A DNA stretch of 32,399 nucleotides from Nitrospira sp. (GCA_024331085.1 JANDJG010000020.1:1-32399); one strand, 5' to 3'; positions 23,639-31,292 are shown, counted from the first letter of the stretch. Notes: generated from the letters alone by a model not told the origin. Translations and numbers: made by a program.

Positions 23639-24388
23639 ATGATGAACCATCATTATTCGACGACATGGATGGCTCTGTGCGTGGTTGCGCTGGGATTCGG
23701 CATGAACGCCTGTCAGAGCCGGCACACACTCACGCAGACCATCTATGAAAGCCCGTCTCGGTTTGTCCGACTGGAAGTCGATCACACCGTGGGGGGAGGG
23801 CATGCTCACCCGGCCGACGTCACCACGGCCGAGGTGGCCGCCATTCTGGGCGGGATCATCATCAACGAACCGGTCAAGCTGATCCCCTCTTTGCCTTTCT
23901 TCGGCAAAGACGAAGAACCGCCTCGGCATCCCGCGTTCACCGCAGCCGAGATCGGCTTCTTCGCTCCGCTACTGACACAGGGATTGAAGACAGCGAGCCC
24001 TGAACAAGTCGTCACGTTCTATCAGTCCGTTCAACAGACTGCGGTCATTAGAAGAGTGACGTCGGGAGGGGTCTTTCTTGACGGCGATGAGCTTCACATC
24101 ATCGTAAGCAACTATCGGTCGCAAACCCATTACTCGTCCGATCCTGGAACGGCGGACACCCACGACGATCGATTCATGCCCCTGCGATCCATCACGCCGC
24201 TCCGGGCCAAGCTGGACTTTGAGCCGGCCGCCGCCCTCGTTCCGCCGCAAAACGGCACCCTGTTCAGCCGACTGTTTCGACCGGACCGCCCCGAACTCAT
24301 CGTGCGGCTGAGCCAGGTGAGGGCCGGTTTACTGGAGAAGAGCCGCTCCCCGGCAAATACAAGCCGACCGCCGGCCGGACAACCGTAG
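23639..24388 (+). CDS. Predicted lipoprotein of unknown function next to pstS
   Basis: A ~249-residue protein whose N-terminus is a hydrophobic signal (MALCVVALGFGMNAC) with a likely lipidated Cys at about position 25. The rest is soluble, with no recognised domain. It has a run from VTTAEVAAILGGIIIN to PSLPFFGKDEEPP, a mid-protein helix-rich part with AAEIGFFAPLLTQGLKT, and a beta-rich second half (SGGVFLDGDELHIIVSNYRS). No strong Shine-Dalgarno precedes ATG 23639 or ATG 23642. It follows the second pstS by 49 bases and is probably cotranscribed, so a role in phosphate uptake at the outer membrane is possible but unproven. Confidence 0.75.
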   Translation: MMNHHYSTTWMALCVVALGFGMNACQSRHTLTQTIYESPSRFVRLEVDHTVGGGHAHPADVTTAEVAAILGGIIINEPVKLIPSLPFFGKDEEPPRHPAFTAAEIGFFAPLLTQGLKTASPEQVVTFYQSVQQTAVIRRVTSGGVFLDGDELHIIVSNYRSQTHYSSDPGTADTHDDRFMPLRSITPLRAKLDFEPAAALVPPQNGTLFSRLFRPDRPELIVRLSQVRAGLLEKSRSPANTSRPPAGQP

Positions 24389-24493
24389 GTCGCATCTTTT
24401 TTGATTCGGCTTTCCGCCGCTCGGTGGCCGAGCCTTGACGAGACGTCCGTTTGGCAACCGAGAAACACATAGCGACCACCATCCGCGGATCGC

Positions 24494-25873
24494 CTAGTAG
24501 TTGAATTGCAGTTGGAATCGAATCAGGTTTCCTGCCTGACTCTTGTACGGTTCGGGCCCCGTTGCGACAGACGAAGTCCGATCGGTCCAGGAATAGGACG
24601 CCGTGAGTTCCAGATTGGGATTGATCTGGAGTTCCGCACCGATTTCGAGCTCCCGCACGCGCTGGCTCGGTGCATTCGCCTCATGCTTTCTGCCGCCGAG
24701 ATATTCTTGATACCGGATGAAGGGCCAGACGCTCAGACAGTAGGCCGGACACTTGTAGTTGTACATCGCCTGGATGTAGCCGCCGTGGAGCGGCCTGGTA
24801 CTAATCGAACGGCGATCCTCGCTCAACCTCGGCCCGTGTCCGAACGTATATTCACCCTGAAGGCCGAACGGCTGAGGATAGATCATGAAATAAGCCCCCA
24901 CCCGTTCGTCCAGGAAAGTCGTCGGGCCGGCCGGGGTTATGGGTGCGCCACCGCCTTCCGGCACAATCGACGTCTTCGAAATAACGAATTTTCCGTGGTA
25001 GGCGCTGGCGCCAAGTTCGACGATTTGTCCATTGGAAAATTCAAACGGGTATGCCGCTCGCACGATCACATGCTTATTGTCGTTGAGTTCCACCCGATTG
25101 GCGGTCTGGCCGTTATAGACCCCCACTCCCAACATGCCGTAATCGCCGGATCCCTTGAGGCCGCTCTCGACCAGCTTTCGAAACCGCGCCCGCACATGCG
25201 TGGGGGCATAATACAGAAAAAATCCGAAGTCCCGCTCATTGACCACTGCGCTGTTCAACGCATCGTTCCGATCAAGGGCCAGGCGATTTTGGCTTGACTG
25301 CATGTTTTCGAATCCGTACGGGACCTTGGACTGGCCTGCACGAATGCGCCACTCCTTGTTTTCTGTGAGAAAAATATCGGCGTACCAGTCGCGAATCTGG
25401 ACGAAGCCGCCGGTGGTGTCGTTAATACCGGACGCGAAGTCCGGTTGGAGATAGATGAACAACCGCTCATGCGGCTGGCCGCTTAAAACCAGACGAGCAC
25501 GACGCAAGAAGAACCCGTTGTTATCTCCGATGGATCGGTCCCCTTGATTGCTCACTAGAGCGCCGTTTGGCTGCCCCAATCGATTCCATCGGATTTGCGT
25601 ATAGCCTCGGACACTGATTTTCTCGTACCATTTCGCCGTTATGGGAGTATCGCCGACGCTCCGGCTCTCTTCCAATTTCTTGCTTTCCCGCCGTTCTTCT
25701 TCCGCCTTGAGCTCGACCCATTCGTCGATGGTGATTTGTCCCTTTTCCAGCATCAAGTCTTCCAGGTGACCGGCTCGAGCTGTTTCGTTCACCCCCACGC
25801 TCAACGCCATCAGCAGACACATTCCCATCCACCTCCAACACCGATTCTTCTTGTTCGTCAGCCCCAAGAACAT
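24494..25873 (-). CDS. Porin of the phosphate-selective O/P type (OprO/OprP-like)
   Basis: A 459-residue outer-membrane beta-barrel. A signal peptide (cleavage near TARA-GHLE, residue ~34) is followed by a short helical/coiled segment (GQITIDEWVELKAEEERRE). The barrel then shows the family's RWNRLG, FFLRRARLVLSGQPHERLF, and IRAGQSKVPYGFENMQSSQN motifs. The C-terminus ends in an aromatic residue (LQFNY), as expected for BAM substrates. The ATG at 25873 is chosen because AGGAGG lies 8 bases upstream. The frame to 26068 is an upstream extension over the regulatory region. Convergent with the phosphate lipoprotein gene. A Pho-type repeat pair lies 94-110 bases upstream. Phosphate selectivity is inferred from family and context. 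Confidence 0.88.
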   Translation of the reverse strand: MFLGLTNKKNRCWRWMGMCLLMALSVGVNETARAGHLEDLMLEKGQITIDEWVELKAEEERRESKKLEESRSVGDTPITAKWYEKISVRGYTQIRWNRLGQPNGALVSNQGDRSIGDNNGFFLRRARLVLSGQPHERLFIYLQPDFASGINDTTGGFVQIRDWYADIFLTENKEWRIRAGQSKVPYGFENMQSSQNRLALDRNDALNSAVVNERDFGFFLYYAPTHVRARFRKLVESGLKGSGDYGMLGVGVYNGQTANRVELNDNKHVIVRAAYPFEFSNGQIVELGASAYHGKFVISKTSIVPEGGGAPITPAGPTTFLDERVGAYFMIYPQPFGLQGEYTFGHGPRLSEDRRSISTRPLHGGYIQAMYNYKCPAYCLSVWPFIRYQEYLGGRKHEANAPSQRVRELEIGAELQINPNLELTASYSWTDRTSSVATGPEPYKSQAGNLIRFQLQFNY

Positions 25874-25966
25874 GCCCGCTTCCTCCTCTCGTCCATTGTG
25901 AAAACCGCCAACGATAAACCGCAGGCAACTAGGTAGGCCGAGAAGATTGTGATGGGATGACGGATC

Positions 25967-25983
25967 TGTTACAGGTTCGTTAA
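25967..25983 (-). promoter_or_regulatory. Predicted PhoP/PhoB-type operator of the porin gene
   Basis: On the minus strand TTAACG (25978-25983) and GTAACA (25967-25972) are direct repeats 11 bp apart. A weaker GTCATC follows in phase at 25956-25961. This is the same pattern as at the two pstS genes. Confidence 0.5.
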
Positions 25984-26053
25984 TTTTAAAAGAAGGGCAA
26001 GAGAGCCCGCCTCTGGGATAGAATACGGCGCGATTCATCAAGAGGAGATAGAA

Positions 26054-26488
26054 GTGCCTTCCGAACACTCTCCGGCCGAACCGCCGCTGTGGTCGATCGG
26101 CCTCGTCGCGACCATGATCCTGGTCGCCCCGCTTATTCTCTATTCATTCGCTCCGCCCGGTCCTCTTCGCGAGGGTGATACGGTTTTTTCAGATGGAGAG
26201 CAACGAGTTCAGCTCACGACGCCATTGAACACTTCCGGCCGGCATCTCGATGACACCTGTGTGCTCGACCCCGACAGCCCTTTGATCATCGCTCAGGTTT
26301 CGGATGATCCCGCGAACCCATCGATCGTGGCGCACGTACAAGGAAATCAGACCGGCGAATGGCCCTTCTGTCCGGTTCACGCGGAGGTGCGGCTCCACAC
26401 ACGCCAAATTTTCCAAAAACCGCCTATGTTCGGATCGATACGAGAGATGCTGACTAAGTGGACAGGCCGGAGCTCAAACGGAGATTAG
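26054..26488 (+). CDS. Hypothetical single-span membrane protein
   Basis: A 144-residue protein I cannot assign. It starts at GTG 26054 with GAGGAG about 6-9 bases upstream. One N-terminal hydrophobic helix (SIGLVATMILVAPLILYSF, ~14-32) anchors a ~110-residue, probably periplasmic part with two cysteines (DDTCVLDPDS and WPFCPVHAEVRL). A possible -10 TAGAAT lies at 26019-26024. The stop overlaps the msrA stop on the other strand. It is divergent from the porin gene, but no Pho operator faces it. Confidence 0.7.
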   Translation: MPSEHSPAEPPLWSIGLVATMILVAPLILYSFAPPGPLREGDTVFSDGEQRVQLTTPLNTSGRHLDDTCVLDPDSPLIIAQVSDDPANPSIVAHVQGNQTGEWPFCPVHAEVRLHTRQIFQKPPMFGSIREMLTKWTGRSSNGD

Positions 26489-27048
26489 GCCTTCAGGCGA
26501 TCGGCATGTTCCTTCCGGAACTTCGCCACTTTCGGCCCCACGACATACTGGCAATAGCCTTGGAAGGGATTCCGCTGAAAGTACTCTTGGTGATACGCCT
26601 CCGCCTCGTACCATTGCGAAGCCGGCACCACCTCGGTCACGATGGGGTTTGGATATCGCTTTTGTTCGGTCAGAGCGTGAATCATCTGTTCGGCGATTTC
26701 CCGTTGGAGCGGATGATGGTAGAAAATGGCCGAACGATACTGGGTCCCTCTGTCATTGCCCTGCCGGTTGAGTGTTGTGGGGTCGTGAATCGCGAAGAAG
26801 ATGTCCAGGAGATCTCGATACGAAATCACCCCGGAATCAAAGGTGATCCGAACCGCTTCGGCATGCCCGGTTTGACCGCTGCAAACCGCTTCATAGGTCG
26901 GATTGGCGGTCGCTCCCCCCATGTAACCGGACTCCACGGACTCAACGCCTCGAACCAGATCGAATACGGCTTCGAGGCACCAGAAACAGCCTCCGGCGAG
27001 GGTCGCCACTTCGTACCGGGGCTGATTTGAACGGGCGGCTGTTTCCAT
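26485..27048 (-). CDS. msrA: Peptide-methionine (S)-S-oxide reductase
   Basis: Repairs methionine S-sulfoxide in proteins. The 187 residues contain the catalytic GGCFWC motif (Cys at ~21), EAVFDLVRGVESVESGYMGG, GHAEAVRITFD, FFAIHDPTTLNRQGNDRGTQ and YHQEYFQRNP, all MsrA hallmarks. The ATG at 27048 is preferred as it gives the usual short N-terminus. The longer frame to 27120 adds an Arg-rich tail with no ribosome-binding site. C-terminal recycling cysteines are limited to FQGYCQYVVGPK, so recycling may use one resolving Cys. Probably cytoplasmic, as no signal peptide is seen. No msrB is adjacent. Confidence 0.94.
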   Translation of the reverse strand: METAARSNQPRYEVATLAGGCFWCLEAVFDLVRGVESVESGYMGGATANPTYEAVCSGQTGHAEAVRITFDSGVISYRDLLDIFFAIHDPTTLNRQGNDRGTQYRSAIFYHHPLQREIAEQMIHALTEQKRYPNPIVTEVVPASQWYEAEAYHQEYFQRNPFQGYCQYVVGPKVAKFRKEHADRLKA

Positions 27049-27132
27049 ATCGCAGTTCAAAGAAAATCGGTTCGTGCGCCTCTGATTCCGACGAGACGTT
27101 TGTCCGCCGACGACGAGCACGGCCGAAGGTTT

Positions 27133-27294
27133 TTATTCCTCCTCGCCCTCTTCAATATCTTCAATGCCCTCATAACTCATCCCGGGGAATGATGCAGCCG
27201 CCTTCTCGCACGCGCTTTCAATCATTTCCTCCGCATCTTCCGCCGAATCCGCCTCCACGAGAAATTTCACTGTCACCACGTAGCGTTGTTCCAC
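27133..27294 (-). CDS. Small acidic protein, 53 residues, with GTG start
   Basis: A short ORF whose start is fixed by AAAGGAGG 8 bases before the GTG at 27294. The longer frame to 27432 is not supported. The product is RYVVTVKFLVEADSAEDAEE, a helix, and a very acidic tail (EDIEEGEEE). The strand-helix-strand pattern resembles small alpha/beta domains with one ferredoxin-like half. It has no transmembrane segment. The function is unknown. It lies 84 bases downstream of the msrA start region on the same strand, transcribed toward msrA, and could be its upstream partner. Confidence 0.65.
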   Translation of the reverse strand: MEQRYVVTVKFLVEADSAEDAEEMIESACEKAAASFPGMSYEGIEDIEEGEEE

Positions 27295-27611
27295 TTCCCT
27301 TTCCTCCTTTTTCAGGCCCTCGTCGACAACATCGAACCTGTCTGCCCGACCGTTTCCATAATTCCATTGTCCGGCGATAACCGCCGGACCTTGGGGGGCT
27401 GTACTTTCTGATAGTTGCGGCACCCCTGTCAACGGCGTTTGTCCGAAGCTGAGCGGGTGGATTCGATGAGTGGCCTATCGAAGAGCAGTGTGTCGGAATC
27501 GTCCGGCGATTTCAAGACGCATGGCAACGTTGTATCGACTCCTTGCCCCTTGACGTCCGTCGATCAATACGATGCTCGACGACGATCGGAATCGGAGAAC
27601 ACGCATCCTGA
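27295..27611. other. Intergenic region with a perfect hairpin
   Basis: A 317-bp stretch with no gene that I can support on either strand. It holds the 8-bp-stem inverted repeat at 27369-27389 and the strong ribosome-binding site of the small acidic protein. Nothing else is recognisable. Confidence 0.5.
27369..27389. repeat. Perfect 8-bp-stem inverted repeat
   Basis: GTCCGGCG and CGCCGGAC are exact complements around a 5-base loop (ATAAC), about 75 bases upstream of the small acidic protein. It has no T-tract. It may be a leader hairpin or an operator. Confidence 0.5.
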
Positions 27612-28022
27612 TTACGCCTCGCGCTCCAGGTCGTCGAGAACCGCCTCGAGCTTTTCCAGCTCTTGAGGACTGATTTTGGAAAACCTGAGACCGAACGTCT
27701 TGCCGTCCGCCCACCGGACCATGGCCTCGTCGATCCTCAACGGCCAATCCAGCCCCGGAACGTGGATCCGACATTCAAGGGTCGTCCCTTCCGCGACCAT
27801 CAGATCACTCTCGATCTTACAGCCCCCAACCGAGATGTCCAAGGTTCGTCCGAACCCTTCCTGATACTGCCCGGAAAGGCTGCTGCGGAATTGGGCATGA
27901 AATCGCGGCTGGTCGCGTCTGTCCCGAGCCTGAAGTCTATCCGACGAACAGGCCGATGAACAGGACGACTCTTGTGCCGGCCTTCCCGTCTTTGAGGCGA
28001 TTTTTCTCTTCCGCCAGTCCAT
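27612..28022 (-). CDS. PilZ-domain protein
   Basis: A 136-residue protein, essentially one PilZ domain, which in most members binds cyclic di-GMP. The ligand-contact motifs are present: RxxxR as RDQPR (R36-R40) and D/NxSxxG as DISVGG (62-67). They are followed by MVAEGTTLECRIHVPGLDWPL and FGLRFSKISPQELEKL. The N-terminal ~30 residues are Ser/Cys-rich (SSCSSACSS). The ATG at 28022 is chosen because AGGTGA lies 6 bases upstream. The GTG at 28031 is less well placed. It would act as a c-di-GMP receptor affecting motility, secretion or envelope, but no effector is encoded nearby. Confidence 0.88.
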   Translation of the reverse strand: MDWRKRKIASKTGRPAQESSCSSACSSDRLQARDRRDQPRFHAQFRSSLSGQYQEGFGRTLDISVGGCKIESDLMVAEGTTLECRIHVPGLDWPLRIDEAMVRWADGKTFGLRFSKISPQELEKLEAVLDDLEREA

Positions 28023-28095
28023 CACGGTCACCTAGTCGTCCAAGACTCAGCCAGAAGGTCGCGAACGATTCTCTTGCTCCTCTCTCTCGCCGTCG

Positions 28096-28719
28096 CTATT
28101 TTTTCAGATTGAGCAGCATATGGCCGCGGCGGTTCTGCCGATAACAGGCCTCGTCATGATCGAAGCAGAAGGGGCGTTCCTTGCCGAGAGAGACGATCGC
28201 GATTCGCCTCTCGCTGACACCGGATTCAACCAAGTAGCGACGGACGGCTTTCGCCCGTTTGTCTCCCAGCACCAAGTTATATGTGCTTGTGCCGCGCTCA
28301 TCACAATGCCCCTCCACCCTTAACACGGCATCCGGGTGATTCTTGAGGTAGGCGGCATCGCGATCGAGCGCCTCGATTCCCGCCGGAGACACCGTCCATT
28401 CGTCATACCCAAAGAAGACGTCCTGAAGACCGGCCTCCACCGCGGCTTGTTCAGCCTCCAGCTCTTCTTTGGTCCGTTCGGCCGACCGGCGGGCCGTCGC
28501 CATCGAAGACACGCCGGGCACGGAACCGTCTCCGGTCACTCGCTCTTGCTGAGGATTACCGGAAAACCCGCGCAACTCGCCTGCCGAACCTTGACTTGAA
28601 AGAGAAGGAGCCGCTTGCTCGCCGTCGGATTGCACCCATTTTGTCCCGCAGCCTTGAAGCATAATGAGCATCGCCCCCGCAACCACAACTGCACCGGACC
28701 CAGCGACAAATCGATTCAT
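28096..28719 (-). CDS. pal: Peptidoglycan-associated lipoprotein Pal (OmpA-family C-terminus)
   Basis: Outer-membrane lipoprotein that links the membrane to peptidoglycan. From the ATG at 28719 it has 207 residues: a signal with lipobox LQGC (Cys ~24), a Ser/Gly-rich linker, a charged helix (RRSAERTKEELEAEQAAVEA), and the OmpA-like domain with VFFGYDEWTVSPAG, VEGHCDERGTSTYNLVLGDK and RAKAVRRYLVESGVSERR. GGAGG 9 bases upstream supports this start over ATG 28737 and the frame to 28842. The peptidoglycan-binding region is slightly unusual in having a Cys pair (CFDHDEAC). tolB and tolQR are not in the window. Confidence 0.92.
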   Translation of the reverse strand: MNRFVAGSGAVVVAGAMLIMLQGCGTKWVQSDGEQAAPSLSSQGSAGELRGFSGNPQQERVTGDGSVPGVSSMATARRSAERTKEELEAEQAAVEAGLQDVFFGYDEWTVSPAGIEALDRDAAYLKNHPDAVLRVEGHCDERGTSTYNLVLGDKRAKAVRRYLVESGVSERRIAIVSLGKERPFCFDHDEACYRQNRRGHMLLNLKK

Positions 28720-28832
28720 ACCTTTTTGCCTCCCCATCAAGACTTTCCACGCCCGTTGAACTCCTCGTGCGCCGACACACACCCTACACGACGGAAGCTG
28801 TGTTTTGCGGGCCTTCGGTTCGGAACACATAA

Positions 28833-28841
28833 AATATAGCA
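28833..28841 (-). promoter_or_regulatory. Extended -10 promoter of pal
   Basis: On the minus strand TGCTATATT is an extended -10. Transcription would begin near 28826, about 107 bases before the pal ATG. No -35 is visible. Confidence 0.45.
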
Positions 28842-28847
28842 TCGATT

Positions 28848-28880
28848 AAAAAAACCGCCTCCGGGCCGGCCCCAGCCGGC
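28848..28880 (-). terminator. Possible terminator upstream of pal
   Basis: On the minus strand GCCGGC-TGGG-GCCGGC forms a 6-bp perfect stem (28865-28880), and a run of seven T lies 10 bases further on (28848-28854). The distance between stem and T-run is long, so this is a weak call. It would end transcription coming from the small ORF at 29144-29284. Confidence 0.35.
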
Positions 28881-29143
28881 AAATGGCTGAAATTACGGGG
28901 ATCCCGCAATGGCTTTCTAAGCAGAAGAATTGGGTCGATGGAGAACGTGAACCTGAAGCCGTCTCATTGAGGAAAACCAAGAAGAAATGTGGAGGGCTTG
29001 TCTCGCCCTGTTATGAAGAGAAGTTCTTCGCAGGTGTGAATAAATTGGCTCGCTTCCGGGGGCGGAAAGCTCCAGCCCCTTTCCCACCACAAGAAATTCC
29101 GTGTACTCCCGCCCTTCCGCTATCCCGCGATACCAGGCCGGAG
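28881..29143. other. Region without supported genes between pal and the short ORF
   Basis: A 263-bp stretch that is less GC-rich than its surroundings. A hairpin GGAAAG...CTTTCC lies near 29065-29087. Read on the minus strand it would be the 3' part of the transcript carrying the short membrane ORF. I see no other gene. Confidence 0.4.
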
Positions 29144-29284
29144 CTATCGGTACCCTCTCCGATCAGACCAGCGGACCGGTCGTAACACCATTCCCAATCC
29201 GGCGATTGTACAAATCAACACCACCATTGCCAAGGCAAGGACCAAAAAGAACCCTGCTCTGATATCCTGCAAGATGGGGATCAT
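29144..29284 (-). CDS. Small membrane peptide, 46 residues
   Basis: A short ORF too small for usual gene callers. The ATG at 29284 is preceded by AAGGAG at 7-base spacing, nearly ideal. The peptide begins MIPILQDIRAG, then has a single long hydrophobic helix (FFLVLALAMVVLICTIAGLG, about residues 12-31) and ends in a basic, Arg-rich tail (LRPVRWSDRRGYR). The tail satisfies the positive-inside rule and would place the C-terminus in the cytoplasm. A possible promoter TTGAGG-17-TATGTA lies at 29377-29405. Such peptides often act as subunits of respiratory or transport complexes. No partner is encoded nearby, so the function is unknown. Confidence 0.5.
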   Translation of the reverse strand: MIPILQDIRAGFFLVLALAMVVLICTIAGLGMVLRPVRWSDRRGYR

Positions 29285-29376
29285 GGCTTATCTCCTTCTC
29301 CCGCGTGATTCGGCCATCTCGTCACCCGCACGGAAGACCCATGAATGGATCGGCTTCACTTCTTCGATCGCTCACA

Positions 29377-29405
29377 TACATAAAGTCATGAGCGCTCTCC
29401 CTCAA
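29377..29405 (-). promoter_or_regulatory. Possible promoter of the short membrane ORF
   Basis: On the minus strand TTGAGG (29400-29405) and TATGTA (29377-29382) are separated by 17 bases. The leader to the ATG would be about 85 bases. Both hexamers are imperfect. Confidence 0.3.
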
Positions 29406-29485
29406 CCATGGCAACGTTCTCTTTTCCATCCGGACGGCGGGCTTCGTTTTGCCCCCTTCTGGGCCCGTATTATTCACATCCAAGG

Positions 29486-29566
29486 TTACTTCTTCTTTTT
29501 GACTTTTTTAATTATGCCAGAATTCTCCCATTCGGTCTCGTCGGGATCTCCCAGCCACTTTGCCAC
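29486..29566 (-). CDS. Possible 26-residue peptide with lysine-rich tail
   Basis: A short frame beginning at a GTG (29566), reading VAKWLGDPDETEWENSG followed by IIKKVKKKK and a stop. The frame is open upstream to 29599 without ATG. No Shine-Dalgarno precedes the GTG. The acidic front and basic end look protein-like, but this could be a relic of a longer gene or chance. It is recorded because it is in an otherwise empty region. Confidence 0.25.
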   Translation of the reverse strand: MAKWLGDPDETEWENSGIIKKVKKKK

Positions 29567-29806
29567 TTGAGAGATTTCAGAGAAAATCAGGCCGCCGGAT
29601 CATCAAAAATGCCGCGATCATGACAAGTTAGGCGGGAAGGCAGAGGGGAAGACTCTGTTCGAGACTCAGGATCGATCTCGTTCGCAAGCCCGGAAGAGCA
29701 TATCTGTCGCCTCATACGGCGCCGTTCAGGGGAGGGGCGGCGCCGTCTCGGCTTCGAGAGCCGGTGAGCATGCCGAATCCAGACGGCGTATGCTCCTCAG
29801 TTATGG
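29567..29806. other. Region without supported genes next to the tRNA
   Basis: A 240-bp stretch between the short peptide frame and the tRNA gene. GC-rich dyads (GGCGCCGTTC...GGCGGCGCCG near 29718-29745) are present, but I see no ORF or ncRNA that I can support. Confidence 0.3.
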
Positions 29807-29880
<74 letters not shown>

Positions 29881-29890
29881 ATCAAACTTA

Positions 29891-29920
29891 CAAGAAGCAT
29901 GTCCAGAGAAGACTTGTCAA
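29891..29920 (-). promoter_or_regulatory. Promoter of tRNA-Arg
   Basis: On the minus strand a perfect -35 TTGACA (29915-29920) and an 18-base spacer ending in TGC, followed by a weak -10 TTCTTG (29891-29896). The 5' end of the tRNA at 29880 lies about 10 bases after the -10. Confidence 0.4.
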
Positions 29921-29940
29921 GAACATGATCCGCCGGTTGA

Positions 29941-30441
29941 CTACAGACGCGCAAGAATCTCGTCCGCAACTTGCCCGAGGGATCGCCCATCCGTCGCGAT
30001 GACGTGATCCGCCGCGGCTTGATACTTCGGCGTCCGCTCGCGCAAAACGTCCTCCACCTCGTCGACGAAGGATTTGGTTCCGGTGAGCGACGGCCGTTGC
30101 TTATCATGGCCGATACGTCGGACGATCGTCTCCACGGACGCCGTCAGCCAAAACAGGACGCCGTTTCGCTTGAGATGTTCGACGTTTTCCGAACGCAGGA
30201 TGGCTCCGCCTCCCGTGTCGATCACCAGGCCGTCTCCCGCCGCCAGCTCACGACACACCTGAGATTCGAGATCGCGGAAGTGGTCCCACCCGTCTTGTGC
30301 AACGATCTCGGGGATGCTCCGTCCGGCCCGTTTCACCACCTCCGCGTCGGTCGAGATCACGGTCCTCCCCAGGCGGGACGCCACGATTTTCCCTACCGTG
30401 CTCTTGCCGGTCCCGCGATAACCGATCAGCACGACGTTCAT
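29941..30441 (-). CDS. aroK: Shikimate kinase
   Basis: Phosphorylates shikimate at the 3-hydroxyl in aromatic amino-acid synthesis. The 166 residues contain the P-loop GYRGTGKST (7-15), shikimate contacts STDAEV (Asp32), FRDLES (Arg56) and DTGGGA (75-80), and the lid arginine in HDKQRPSL. The length is normal. The start ATG overlaps the aroE stop by 4 bases (ATGA), so the two enzymes, which act in succession, are translationally coupled. The frame ends 60 bases before the tRNA gene. Confidence 0.96.
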   Translation of the reverse strand: MNVVLIGYRGTGKSTVGKIVASRLGRTVISTDAEVVKRAGRSIPEIVAQDGWDHFRDLESQVCRELAAGDGLVIDTGGGAILRSENVEHLKRNGVLFWLTASVETIVRRIGHDKQRPSLTGTKSFVDEVEDVLRERTPKYQAAADHVIATDGRSLGQVADEILARL

Positions 30442-31292
30442 GTGAAATGGGACTCCAGCACCGCGCGCATCACGTCAACGGGAGCCGGTCGATTCGTCCA
30501 CAGTTCGAATTGCGCGACCGCCTGATGAAGAAACATCTCGAGACCGGGAATCGTCCGGCAGCCGGCTCGTTGGGCGTCCGTGAGCAACCTCGTGACCCTG
30601 GGATTATAGACGATATCCATCACGGCCAGACCGGCATGCAGCAAGGAAGCCGGCACACAGGAGGCGTCCGCCCTGGGAAACATGCCGACCGGCGTGCAGT
30701 GAATCAGGACGTGGGCGTCAGGGACCGTCCGACGAAGGGTGCTCTCGTCAAGGGTGTCGTCGTCAACGGGCAAGGCGGTCTTGGATCGAAGATCATCGGC
30801 CAATGCCGTTCGTTCGGCATGATCGACGCCCAGGACAACGAGCTTCTCCGCGTCCGATTCCGCCGCCAGCGCAAAGGCAATGGCGCGCGCGGCGCCTCCC
30901 GAGCCGAGCATGACAATGCGCCGCCCGGCCAGCGCGACACCCCCACCCCGCAGGGCGCGCAGGGCGCCGGTGGCATCGGTGTTATGCCCGATGAGGCGCC
31001 CATTCTCCGCCACGATCGTATTGATCGCGCCGATCCGTTCGGCCGTCGGTTCGATCTCATCCAAAAACGGCACGGCCGCGACCTTGTGCGGGATGGTCAC
31101 GCTGGCGCCGCGGAAATTCCCGAGCGCCCGGAGGCCTCGAATCGCGTCTCCGATCCGTTCGACTTTCCACGCCAGATACACGCAATCGACGCCGAGCGAG
31201 CGAAAAGCCGCGTTGTGAATGGCGGGCGAGAGAGAATGTTCGACGGGATTGCCGATAATGCCGCAAAACCGAGTATGGGGACCGATCTCCAT
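30438..31292 (-). CDS. aroE: Shikimate dehydrogenase
   Basis: NADPH-dependent reduction of 3-dehydroshikimate to shikimate. From the ATG at 31292 it has 284 residues: the substrate-site SLSP (~20-23) and TIPHK with catalytic Lys70, NTDATG with Asp106, NADP-binding GSGGAARA, and GLEMFLHQA near the end. The frame upstream to 31391 is not supported. GGAAAA lies ~6-8 bases before the ATG. It overlaps aroK and follows the SDR gene by ~40 bases on the same strand. Confidence 0.96.
   Translation of the reverse strand: MEIGPHTRFCGIIGNPVEHSLSPAIHNAAFRSLGVDCVYLAWKVERIGDAIRGLRALGNFRGASVTIPHKVAAVPFLDEIEPTAERIGAINTIVAENGRLIGHNTDATGALRALRGGGVALAGRRIVMLGSGGAARAIAFALAAESDAEKLVVLGVDHAERTALADDLRSKTALPVDDDTLDESTLRRTVPDAHVLIHCTPVGMFPRADASCVPASLLHAGLAVMDIVYNPRVTRLLTDAQRAGCRTIPGLEMFLHQAVAQFELWTNRPAPVDVMRAVLESHFT

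Noticed and set aside
28881-29143. Possible structured RNA (6S, RNase P, tmRNA or SRP) upstream of pal
   Set aside because: I looked for the conserved cores of these RNAs and found none. Only a small hairpin is present.
28883-29185. A 100-codon plus-strand frame downstream of the pal promoter
   Set aside because: No Shine-Dalgarno. The second half is Pro/Arg-rich noise and it overlaps the better-supported minus-strand small ORF.
29274-29570. A 98-codon plus-strand frame
   Set aside because: No ribosome-binding site. It overlaps the promoter and start of the minus-strand membrane peptide and has no coherent domain.
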